Source: 34-65-8 sp964516135 (GTDB taxonomy: Bacteria > Pseudomonadota > Alphaproteobacteria > Sphingomonadales > Sphingomonadaceae). Taken from it: a DNA stretch of 64,000 nt. A model generated the notes under the pieces. That model worked only from the letters and a program-made list of their open reading frames with translations, was not told the origin of the DNA and did no database searches. This document shows positions 9,680-16,911 of this stretch, piece after piece (position 1 is the first letter of the stretch; the number at the start of each line of letters is the position of its first letter). The stretch covers positions 1 to 64,000 of the forward strand of contig CAZEWN010000002.1 in the NCBI GenBank assembly GCA_964516135.1. The letters run 5' to 3'. The position numbers and the translations under genes were made by a program.

Positions 9680-10356
9680 CAGAGCACGATCAGCCGGTCG
9701 GGCAACTCGTTCTTGTCGTCATCGCCGATGGGGAAATGCTCGGTCAGCACCGCGCCCACGTCGCGCACCCCCGCGGCGATGCCCTTGGCGAGGCAGCCGT
9801 CGCGGATTTCCGCGAGCATGTCCGCCATTGCGACGCCCCAGACCTCGGCCGGGACCAATGCGGCTATCGCCCGGTCGGCAACGATTTCGGCGCGGTGTTC
9901 CTGCATCGAGACATAGATCAGCACCCCGGTGTGGCCGTGGGTGCGCCGCTCCGCACCGACCTTGAAATGCTTGACCGCGCGCAGCCGCACGCGTCGCCGC
10001 TTCACGGGGCCAGGGATGGTGCGGAACCGCAGCGGATCCCACTGCAATGCTCCCCACACTGCGAGGAACACGACGAGCCCCGCACCAATCGCCAGCGAAA
10101 GAATCTCGCCATAGCTCCAGTCGGTGCCCCAGCCCCCTGAGAGCCAGTCGAGCTTCGCGATGAGAAATTCGGGCCATACGGCGAACACGCTCATTGCCGT
10201 GAACGCGAACAGCGCCGCCCAGGCCAGCACGATGTCGGAATAGCCATCGGTCCGGTCGGCGATCACGGTCACGATCTCGCCCGAGGTCGTGCTTTCTGCC
10301 GCCGCGACCGCGTCGGTCACGATCTTGTGGTCGGCTTCGGTCAGATAATGCGGCAT
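9679..10356 (-). CDS. TPM domain membrane protein
   Basis: A 225-residue protein with an N-terminal TPM domain (YLTEADHKIVTDAVAAAE, then SGEIVTVIADR), two membrane helices in the first half (about residues 45-65 and 85-105), and a second part containing the TPM-like stretch HTGVLIYVSMQEHRAEIVADR. TPM domains occur in YgcG-type membrane proteins and in the plant thylakoid acid phosphatase from which the domain is named. TTG, GTG and ATG starts follow each other; I chose ATG 10356 because it overlaps the preceding stop as TGATG. Second of two consecutive TPM genes downstream of lemA, a widespread combination linked to envelope maintenance. Confidence 0.85.
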   Translation of the reverse strand: MPHYLTEADHKIVTDAVAAAESTTSGEIVTVIADRTDGYSDIVLAWAALFAFTAMSVFAVWPEFLIAKLDWLSGGWGTDWSYGEILSLAIGAGLVVFLAVWGALQWDPLRFRTIPGPVKRRRVRLRAVKHFKVGAERRTHGHTGVLIYVSMQEHRAEIVADRAIAALVPAEVWGVAMADMLAEIRDGCLAKGIAAGVRDVGAVLTEHFPIGDDDKNELPDRLIVL

Positions 10357-11192
10357 CACCAACCCCCCGATGCGCCACCGCCGCCGGACATGCCGCCGCC
10401 GAACCCGCCAAAGCCGCCGCCGCCTCCTCCGCCGCCGCCCCAGCCGCCGCCATCGTTATCGGAAAGGCCACTGGCAATTGCCTTGCCCACTTCCCACAAG
10501 ATGATGTTGCCCGCGACATCACCCAGGCCACTCCCGCGATAGCGCCGTTTCTCCTTGCCGCCGGCAAATGCGGGCAGGATGAAGAAGAACAGCAGGAACG
10601 CGATCCAGAACAGGGCGCCTATGGGAAAGCCGCCCTCGCTCTGTTCCTGTGCCGCGGCCGCTTCCGCCGCTTCGGCCACGGCCGCCGCATCGGCCGGGCT
10701 GCGGGCAAGGTGGGTCAAAATCGCGTCGACGCCCTCCGTCACGCCGCCATCGAAATCGCCTGCCTTGAAACGCGGGGTGATGATGTCGTTGATCACGCGA
10801 CCGGCCATGATCCCACCAAAATATGGGTGGAGGCCATATCCGATCTCGATCCGCATCCGCCGGTCATCGCGGGAAATCAGCAGCAGCAAGCCCTGATCGC
10901 GCTCCGCCCCGCCGATGCCCCATTCGGCGAAAAGCCCAGTGGCATAGGGCTCGATCGGAGAGCCACCGAGATCGGGCACCGTGGCGACGATGATCGCCCG
11001 CCCGGTTTCCCGGTTGTAATCCCGGAGGCGCGCGTCGAGCGCGGCCTCGGTTTCGGTCGACAGCATGTCCGCCCCGTCGTAAATCGGTCCGGTGGGGCGG
11101 TTCGGATAGTCCTGCGCCTGGACGGCGACGCTGGTGAGCGTCGCCGCCAGGACGATCAGGAACGCCCTGAAGGCGGCGAAGGTGCGCGCCAC
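10356..11192 (-). CDS. YgcG-type TPM domain protein with Gly-rich C-terminus
   Basis: About 278 residues: signal peptide (ending VAVQAQD), a TPM domain (IYDGADMLSTETEAALDARL ... EIGYGLHPYFGG), a membrane helix (GALFWIAFLLFFFILPAF) and a long glycine-rich tail ending GGGGASGGW. This is the usual build of YgcG proteins. No good ATG exists for the signal peptide. I chose GTG 11192, which lies one base after the lemA stop and gives MARTFAAFRAFLIVLAA. The longer ATG frame runs through lemA and adds a proline/arginine-rich stretch that looks like antiphase coding. Operon with lemA upstream and a second TPM gene downstream. Confidence 0.85.
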   Translation of the reverse strand: MARTFAAFRAFLIVLAATLTSVAVQAQDYPNRPTGPIYDGADMLSTETEAALDARLRDYNRETGRAIIVATVPDLGGSPIEPYATGLFAEWGIGGAERDQGLLLLISRDDRRMRIEIGYGLHPYFGGIMAGRVINDIITPRFKAGDFDGGVTEGVDAILTHLARSPADAAAVAEAAEAAAAQEQSEGGFPIGALFWIAFLLFFFILPAFAGGKEKRRYRGSGLGDVAGNIILWEVGKAIASGLSDNDGGGWGGGGGGGGGFGGFGGGMSGGGGASGGW

Positions 11193-11193
11193 C

Positions 11194-11874
11194 TCAGTTC
11201 GCGGCCGCGGCCGGTGCTGCCGGAGCCTGGGCGTTGTCGTTGCTGGCCGGAGCGGCGGCCGGGGCAGCCTGACCACCGGTGATGCCGCTCATGTCGACGG
11301 TCGGGTTGGCGCGGCTCGCTGCGTCAGCCTCAAAGTATTCGAGCGGCTCGGCGCCGTGGATCACGTTCGCGCCGATCGACGAGGGAAAGGTGCGGATTTC
11401 CGTATTGTAGTCGCGCGCAGCGTCGTTGTAGCGAACCCGCTCGGTGTTGATCAGATTGTTGGATTCATCGAGTGCCACCATCAGGTCGCCGAAGCGCGGC
11501 TGGCTGGCGAGCTGGGGATAGTTTTCAACCACCGTGCGGAGCTGCCCGAGCGCCTGGGTGAGCTGGTTCTGCGCGTCCTGGAATCGCTGGAATTCCTCCG
11601 GGTTCGACAAGTCGTCGGTGGTGATGTTGATGGAGGTCGCCCGGGCCCGTGCGTCGACCACGCCCTGAAGGATGTTGCCCTCTGAAATAGCGGCAGCCTG
11701 GACCACCGAGACGAGGTTGGGGATCAGGTCGGCGCGGCGTTGCAGCGCGGTTTCGACATTGCCCCACTGGGCCTTGGCTGCTTCTTCCTTGGTCGGCACC
11801 GAATTGATCCCGCACGCTGCGAGCGCCAGTGTGGCAAAAGCGGCAAGGGCCATGCGGCCGGCGATCTTGAACAT
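11194..11874 (-). CDS. lemA: LemA family lipoprotein
   Basis: A 226-residue LemA protein. The signal ends in the lipobox LALAAC, followed by the family sequence WGNVETALQRRADLIPNLVSVV, then long helices (GQLRTVVENYPQL ... NLINTERVRYNDAARDYNTEIRTFPSS). LemA is a coiled-coil envelope protein; its biochemical role is not settled. ATG 11874 is favoured by a GAGGAGGA ribosome-binding site and by placing the lipobox about 20 residues in. The C-terminal 25 residues are an Ala/Pro/Asn low-complexity tail. First gene of a lemA-TPM-TPM unit, a recurring bacterial combination. Confidence 0.92.
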   Translation of the reverse strand: MFKIAGRMALAAFATLALAACGINSVPTKEEAAKAQWGNVETALQRRADLIPNLVSVVQAAAISEGNILQGVVDARARATSINITTDDLSNPEEFQRFQDAQNQLTQALGQLRTVVENYPQLASQPRFGDLMVALDESNNLINTERVRYNDAARDYNTEIRTFPSSIGANVIHGAEPLEYFEADAASRANPTVDMSGITGGQAAPAAAPASNDNAQAPAAPAAAAN

Positions 11875-12019
11875 CGTCGTCGTCCTCCTCGAAGCTGCCG
11901 TGCAGCTGTATTGCATAGATAGCACGGTTGTGCGTTGCTTCAAGCGGGCGCGAAATTATTGACCAGCGCGGCGTCGACGTGCCACGCTGCAATCGATTTA
12001 TCGGAGGGAGTGGGTGATC

Positions 12020-12451
12020 ATGCTGAACGAGTTCAAGGCATTCATCGCGCGCGGCAACGTGCTCGATCTTGCGGTGGCGGTGATCATCGGCGCTGCGTTC
12101 GGAGCGATCGTGACCTCGTTGACCGAGGATATAATCATGCCGGTGATCGGCGCGATTTTCGGCGGGCTCGATTTCTCCAGCTACTTCGTGCGGCTCGGCC
12201 CGGTGCCCGCTGAATTCGCGGGTGATCCGAACAGCTATGCCGACCTCAAGGCGGCTGGCGTGGCGATGCTCGGATACGGCCAGTTCGTGACCGCGCTGGT
12301 CAATTTCCTGATCCTGGCATTCATCATCTTCCTGGTGGTGCGCGCCATCAATCGCGCGATGCCGAAGAAGGAGGACGCCCCCTCCGGCCCGAGCGAAGTC
12401 GAACTGCTGACCGAAATCCGTGACGAGTTGCGGCGCCGCGCCGGCGCCTGA
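12020..12451 (+). CDS. mscL: Large-conductance mechanosensitive channel MscL
   Basis: A 143-residue inner-membrane pentameric channel that opens under hypo-osmotic shock. The N-terminal amphipathic helix (MLNEFKAFIARGN), pore helix TM1 (VLDLAVAVIIGAAFGAIVTSL), the periplasmic loop and TM2 (FVTALVNFLILAFIIFLVV) followed by a charged C-terminal helix (LTEIRDELRRR) are all in place. ATG 12020 is preferred over GTG 12014 because GGAGGGAG then sits 9 bases upstream. Monocistronic, directly upstream of the tmRNA gene. Confidence 0.96.
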   Translation: MLNEFKAFIARGNVLDLAVAVIIGAAFGAIVTSLTEDIIMPVIGAIFGGLDFSSYFVRLGPVPAEFAGDPNSYADLKAAGVAMLGYGQFVTALVNFLILAFIIFLVVRAINRAMPKKEDAPSGPSEVELLTEIRDELRRRAGA

Positions 12452-12467
12452 ATTTGCACGCGGTCAC

Positions 12468-12495
12468 TTCACATTAAGTCGGCATCGCCTATATC
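12468..12495 (+). promoter_or_regulatory. Candidate promoter of the tmRNA gene
   Basis: TTCACA (12468-12473) and TATATC (12490-12495) are separated by 16 bases and lie just before the first structured tmRNA segment, predicting a start near 12502. The match to the consensus is partial, so this is a position-based inference. Confidence 0.4.
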
Positions 12496-12501
12496 GGGCG
12501 G

Positions 12502-12848
12502 TGCCGGCTTCGGTCGGCTATGGCGATAAATTGCGGTGTGCAATAGGCACAACGGACCCGGGGGCAGTACCCGGCGGCTCCACCAGAAAGTGCGGAAATC
12601 CGCGCTTCCTGACGGGGCCGAACCAGGATCGACGTGTGCTCAAAAGCACTGTTTTCGCCCGGGCTGAGTAACCCGCATAAGGCTCACAACACATAAGTGC
12701 CAACGACAACGAAGCACTTGCTCTCGCTGCGTAATGTGATGGCCTAACGGCCGGAATTTACAAGGACTTGAGCACGGTTCGGACCGAACCGGGTAACAGA
12801 ATCGGAAACCGGGGGCCCGGAGGGAGCCTAGCAACAGAATCCCTCCAC
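12502..12848 (+). ncRNA. ssrA: Transfer-messenger RNA, permuted two-piece alphaproteobacterial form
   Basis: Rescues stalled ribosomes and tags the nascent peptide. The gene is circularly permuted. The acceptor piece comes first and ends CGGCTCCACCA (CCA at 12583-12585) with its T-arm just upstream. A removable hairpin (AAGTGCGG/CCGCGCTT) fills 12588-12607. The coding piece begins GGGGCCG at 12614, and its 5' bases pair with CGGCTCC as the tRNA-like acceptor stem. TGTGCT (coding piece) can pair with GGCACA (acceptor piece) as helix 2. The tag frame is GCC at 12699 to TAA at 12734 and encodes ANDNEALALAA, short for an alphaproteobacterium but ending in the hydrophobic LAA protease signal. A final hairpin GGAGGGA/TCCCTCC closes the 3' end. 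The outer ends are approximate. Confidence 0.93.
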
Positions 12849-12913
12849 CGATTTTCCGTCAATATCCGCCCCATGCGGCCTGCCAACGGCAATCTGCCGC
12901 GCTTCACGCAGCG

Positions 12914-13153
12914 CTATGGCTCAAGGCCTCGGGTCCGCGCTTCCTGTTCGTAGCGTAGCGCGTCGAGGATCTTCGCGCCGCCCAGGAACACCGCGCCGCT
13001 GCAGGCGACGAACAGCATCCAGCCGCCGTAGCCGGGAAACTGGTCGAGATAATGCGTGCCGCGCTCCATCGCGCCCAGGGCGAGGGCGAAGATGATCAGG
13101 TAGGCTTCGAACCGGTTCTTGATCACGAACAGGCGGCCCAGCTTTCGCAGCAT
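12914..13153 (-). CDS. Small two-helix membrane protein, unknown function
   Basis: A 79-residue protein with a basic N-terminus (MLRKLGRLFVIKNRFEAY), a first membrane helix (LIIFALALGAM), a short loop DQFPGYGG and a second helix (WMLFVACSGAVFLGGA), then a basic, charged tail. I recognise it as a type of small conserved protein found in sphingomonads but know no function. ATG 13153 is chosen over ATG 13159 because the AAGGAAGG ribosome-binding site then has proper spacing; the longer upstream frame has no similarity. The upstream region has TTAAC-type sites (see findings). Confidence 0.7.
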   Translation of the reverse strand: MLRKLGRLFVIKNRFEAYLIIFALALGAMERGTHYLDQFPGYGGWMLFVACSGAVFLGGAKILDALRYEQEARTRGLEP

Positions 13154-13271
13154 TCGCATTCCTTCCTTAACGCATGGCAGTGCAATGAGCGTGCCAGCGA
13201 CGGTTTCCCGCGCAGTGGCGTGGTTAACCGGGAACGCGATTGTAAGCCCTGCCGACGTGGCGGCAAGCGCG

Positions 13272-14522
13272 TTAACCCAATTCCTGCAAGTCCAGCGTTT
13301 CGAGCAGGGACGCCCGCGCCGCACGCACGTCGCGCGCGAGCGCGGCATTGCCAAGGTCGGCGGGATCAATCTGATCGGGCCAGTGCGCGGCGATGGTCGC
13401 ACTCATCGCATCGGCTTTCGCATCGTCGAGCATGAATCGCGGGTCGACCGTCGTGGGATCGGCCACGACGCGCAGGCGCAGGCAAGCGGGTCCGCCGCCG
13501 TTGGCCATCGACTGGCGCACATCGACCGGGATGACCTGCCGGATCGGACCGTTGCCCGCGAGCATCCCTTGAAGCCATGCCCACACGCGCGCATTGTCGC
13601 GGCATTCGGTCGGGACGATCAGCGCCATCTCGCCCGTCGGTAGGCTTACCAGCTGGGCATTGAACAGGTAGCTGGCGATGGCGTCCCCAAGGCTTACCGC
13701 GTCGGCAGGCACTTCGACCACCTCGAGCGCTGGGAAGGCATTTCGGATCGCATCGTAAGCGGCCTGCTGGTCCGCGAAGGCGAGCGCGTGAGTGAACAGC
13801 ACCCGTTCGTTGGCGACCGCGACCACGTCGTTGTGGAATGCCCCTGCGGCAATGGCTTCGGGGTTCTGCTCGATGAACACCGTCCGAGCCGGGTCGAGAC
13901 CGTGACGACGCGCCACCGCCCGGCTGGCCTGCACATGCTGGCGCGCGGGGAATCGGCCGCCGGGCTCGCCATAGACGAACACCTCGACGCCGGGGGCGCC
14001 ATGTCCTTCGCAGAAGCGCATGTGATTCGCCGCGCCCTCGTCGCCGAAGCAGAAGGGGACGGGATGGTAGACCTGGAAATGGGCCTTGTCGGCAAATGCC
14101 AGCGACAGCTGTGCGTGCGTGTCGCACCATTCGTGGCTGCGGTGTGGCATGGTGACGAGATTGGCGACCGTCAGGCGGCACCTGCCATCGCGGGTATCGG
14201 GAGCGGGACTGACGGTGGCGGCGTTGGCGGTCCACATCGAACTGGCCGACCATCCGGCAGCGATCAGCGCGCCATCGGTCGTCTCGTCCACCACAATCTC
14301 GTTCAGCCACTGGTTGCTGGGGCGCGGCAGCGGCAGCAGGAACCCCTGCGCCAGGCCGCGCGCCATATTGGCGCGCATCTTGGCGAGCCCCTGCAGCGCT
14401 GCGGCGCGGGGATAGCTGGTCTCGCCGGCGTTTTTCGTGGCGGCGAGATTGCCGAGGCTGAGGCCGGCGTAATTATGGCTCGGGCCGACAATGCCGTCGA
14501 AATTGATCTCGACGAGGTTCAC
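13272..14522 (-). CDS. astB: N-succinylarginine dihydrolase
   Basis: A 416-residue amidinotransferase-fold enzyme; converts N2-succinylarginine to N2-succinylornithine, CO2 and two ammonia (second step of the AST pathway). The N-terminus EINFDGIVGPSHNYAGLS is diagnostic, GDEGAANHMRF and the HNDVV histidine match the catalytic region, and the nucleophilic cysteine is in GGPACLRLRV near the C-terminus. The start is GTG 14522, overlapping the astA stop as GTGA and giving the family N-terminus MNLVEINFDG. An ATG five codons upstream would add MERGA. Third gene of M20-astA-astB; astC, astD and astE are not in the window. Confidence 0.95.
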   Translation of the reverse strand: MNLVEINFDGIVGPSHNYAGLSLGNLAATKNAGETSYPRAAALQGLAKMRANMARGLAQGFLLPLPRPSNQWLNEIVVDETTDGALIAAGWSASSMWTANAATVSPAPDTRDGRCRLTVANLVTMPHRSHEWCDTHAQLSLAFADKAHFQVYHPVPFCFGDEGAANHMRFCEGHGAPGVEVFVYGEPGGRFPARQHVQASRAVARRHGLDPARTVFIEQNPEAIAAGAFHNDVVAVANERVLFTHALAFADQQAAYDAIRNAFPALEVVEVPADAVSLGDAIASYLFNAQLVSLPTGEMALIVPTECRDNARVWAWLQGMLAGNGPIRQVIPVDVRQSMANGGGPACLRLRVVADPTTVDPRFMLDDAKADAMSATIAAHWPDQIDPADLGNAALARDVRAARASLLETLDLQELG

Positions 14523-15535
14523 CGCGCCACGCTCCACACCTCGTTGCCATCCGTCACGCCCAGCATCGTCGCCGACACGTGGTCGATGTGGAGCGAGCCG
14601 TCATCCTGAAACGCGCGTTTGCCGAAGCAAGCGCGGAAACTGCCGAGTCTCCCGGTGGCGAGCAGCGCGCGTTCGCCGGATTCGACAGCGCATCCCGAAA
14701 GCGTACCCGGCTTTGCATCGGCGATGCTCTTCACCTGACTGGTCCGGGCGGTCATGGTCGGGCCGCCGTCGAAAATGTCGACGTAGCCCTCGTAGGCAAA
14801 GCCCTCCGCTTCCAGCATCCGCATTGCCGCGCGGCCAGTAGGGTGGGGCAGGCCGATGACCTTGCGCGCCTCGTCGCTCAGCATTTCGACATAGACCGGG
14901 TGTTTTGGCATCAGGTCGGCGATGAACTGGTTCCCGTTGATCGCGTTGAAATAGTCGGCTTCCTGGAAGCCCATCCCGAAGAAGCGACCCGCCACGCCGT
15001 CCCAGAAGGGCGAACCGCCGCGCTCGTCGATGATCCCGCGCAATTCGGCCAGTATACGGTCGGCGAACCGCTGGCGATGCATTGCAATGAACAGGTAGCG
15101 ACTGCGCGCCAGCAGCAGCCCAAGCCCGCCAGCGCGCTCGTTGGGGTGAAGGAAAAGTCCGCCGACTTCGCTCGATCCTTCGAGGTCCGTGACCAGGCTG
15201 AGCAATTCCGCGCGTACCGTGCGATCAAGTTCCTTGGAATACTGGGTCAGCGTGGTGAGGCGATAGGAATAGAACGGCCACTGCTGGCCAACCTGGGTCA
15301 TCATCTGGCACGTGCCGCGCACCTCACCGGTGTTGGCATTTTCGAGCACCAGCACGAACAATTCGTCCGCCAGGCCGCCCGATCCACGCGAGATCGCCTG
15401 TTCGGCGCGGACCAGCTTGGCGGCCAGCGCGTCCCGATCGGCGGGCAGATTGGTGAACCCCCCGCCAGTCAGCTTCGCCATCTCATACAGCGGCTCGAGG
15501 TCGTCGGGATGCGCGGTGCGTAGGCGAAACGTCAA
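14519..15535 (-). CDS. astA: Arginine N-succinyltransferase
   Basis: A 338-residue GNAT-like enzyme transferring succinyl from succinyl-CoA to the alpha-amino group of arginine, the committed step of ammonia-producing arginine catabolism. Family blocks are clear: KLTGGGFTNLPADRDAL at the start, SSEVGGLFLHP, RGIIDERGGSPFWDGVAGRFFGM, ADLMPKHPVY and YVDIFDGGPTM. The start codon is TTG at 15535, overlapping the M20 stop codon as TTGA with AGGA just upstream; no ATG is available. The overlap at both ends shows tight coupling with the M20 gene and astB. Confidence 0.95.
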   Translation of the reverse strand: MTFRLRTAHPDDLEPLYEMAKLTGGGFTNLPADRDALAAKLVRAEQAISRGSGGLADELFVLVLENANTGEVRGTCQMMTQVGQQWPFYSYRLTTLTQYSKELDRTVRAELLSLVTDLEGSSEVGGLFLHPNERAGGLGLLLARSRYLFIAMHRQRFADRILAELRGIIDERGGSPFWDGVAGRFFGMGFQEADYFNAINGNQFIADLMPKHPVYVEMLSDEARKVIGLPHPTGRAAMRMLEAEGFAYEGYVDIFDGGPTMTARTSQVKSIADAKPGTLSGCAVESGERALLATGRLGSFRACFGKRAFQDDGSLHIDHVSATMLGVTDGNEVWSVAR

Positions 15536-16740
15536 TTCCTGTCCCCCGTGGCAAGCGCGTGCAGCACCATTGCGCTCAGGGCGGCGCGTTCGGAAAGGGA
15601 CGGCACGATCAGATATTCATCGGGCGAGTGGATCGCCCCGCCGCGCACGCCCATCGTGTCCACCACCGGCACGCCGCATGCAGCAATGTTGTTCCCGTCG
15701 CACACGCCGCCCGAACTTTGCCAGCCGATTGTCTGGCCCAATGCGGCGCCGCAGTCGCGCACAAGGTCAAACAGCGCCTGCGCGCGCCGGTCGACTGGCT
15801 TGGGCGGGCGGGTGATCGCGCCATGGGCATGAACGTGAACCTCGTGGGCCTGCCGGATCTGGCCGATCAACGCGGCGAGCCCCGTCTCGAACGCTGCCGC
15901 CGCGGATGGGCTGCGCGGGCGGATGTTGAACCGCACCACGGCGTGGTCGGGCACGACGTTGTTGGCCGCGCCGCCTTCGATCCTGGCCGGATTGACCGGG
16001 CAATCCGTGGATTGCAGCGCTTTGAGGCCGATCACGAGCGCGGCGGCCGCGACGATCGCGTTGCGCCCGTCCTCCGGATTGCGCCCCGCGTGCGCGGAGC
16101 GGCCGGACACCACCAGCGCGTAGTTGCCGCTGCCCCCGCGCGCGTGGGCCAGCGTGCCGTCCGGCAAGGCGCTCGGTTCGTAAGTGAGGGCGGCATGTTT
16201 GCCGTGTGCCAGTTCCTCGATGAGCAGCGCCGATGCCAGAGAACCCGTCTCCTCGTCGGAATTGAGCAAGACGTCGTATCCGATCCGTGATGCCGCGTCT
16301 GAGCGTTCGAACGCCAGCAGCGCGTGGAGGATGACCGCAATTCCACCCTTCATGTCGGCAAGGCCAGGGCCAACCAGGGTGTGGTCGTCGATCCAGTGCT
16401 GGTGCTGAAACGGGTGATCGGCGGGAAACACGGTGTCCATATGGCCGGTCAGCAGCACGCGTCGCTCCGCCGCCGGGCGCACGCGCAGGACGACATGTCG
16501 GCCGAACGCCTGCTCGACCTCGCGACCCGCGCTGTCGATGGCGATCACCGGTGCTGGCTCCACCAGCGCGATTTCGCCAGGCAGCGCGGCAAAGGCATCG
16601 GCCAGGATATGCGCCATCGTGGCCAGGCCGACGAGGTTGGCGGTGCCGGTGTTGACCTCGCTCCAAGCCCGCGCGTGTGCCAGCATCGCGTCCTGATCGA
16701 TCGGCGCTATGAGTTCATCACGGAAAGTGTCTGGTTTCAT
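15532..16740 (-). CDS. M20 family metallohydrolase in the ast operon
   Basis: A 402-residue zinc hydrolase of the M20/ArgE/CPG2 family. All metal and catalytic positions are visible: TGHMDTVFP, GPGLADMKGG, SDEETGS, a Glu in TYEPS, and the C-terminal IHSPDEY. The dimerisation domain lies between about residues 190 and 300. Family members remove acyl groups or C-terminal residues from N-acyl amino acids. Being the first gene of a coupled operon with astA and astB suggests a succinyl-amino-acid substrate, possibly replacing AstE or acting directly on succinylornithine (inference). I chose ATG 16740 rather than a TTG two codons upstream. Confidence 0.88.
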   Translation of the reverse strand: MKPDTFRDELIAPIDQDAMLAHARAWSEVNTGTANLVGLATMAHILADAFAALPGEIALVEPAPVIAIDSAGREVEQAFGRHVVLRVRPAAERRVLLTGHMDTVFPADHPFQHQHWIDDHTLVGPGLADMKGGIAVILHALLAFERSDAASRIGYDVLLNSDEETGSLASALLIEELAHGKHAALTYEPSALPDGTLAHARGGSGNYALVVSGRSAHAGRNPEDGRNAIVAAAALVIGLKALQSTDCPVNPARIEGGAANNVVPDHAVVRFNIRPRSPSAAAAFETGLAALIGQIRQAHEVHVHAHGAITRPPKPVDRRAQALFDLVRDCGAALGQTIGWQSSGGVCDGNNIAACGVPVVDTMGVRGGAIHSPDEYLIVPSLSERAALSAMVLHALATGDRN

Positions 16741-16911
16741 TCCCAAGGGGCTCTAGCGGCGAGGAGGGCAGCTGTCCAAGAGGCGGTGGGCGCTTACCCG
16801 CAGCGGGCATTGCAATCAGGCGCCCGCTTGGCCATAGCCGCACTTCCTCCCCTGGATTTGTTGCCGAAAATGCGCGCCCGTCGTGAGCGGGCCAAACCAG
16901 TGCGAGGATCA

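Noticed and set aside
10380..10450. A GCC/GCG-rich tandem repeat read as a possible DNA repeat element
   Set aside because: It is the coding sequence of the glycine-rich tail of the YgcG-type protein, not an independent repeat.
16324..16911. The 5' extension of malate synthase G by 196 codons
   Set aside because: It runs antisense through the M20 hydrolase gene and the intergenic region; the enzyme's conserved N-terminus begins at ATG 16912.
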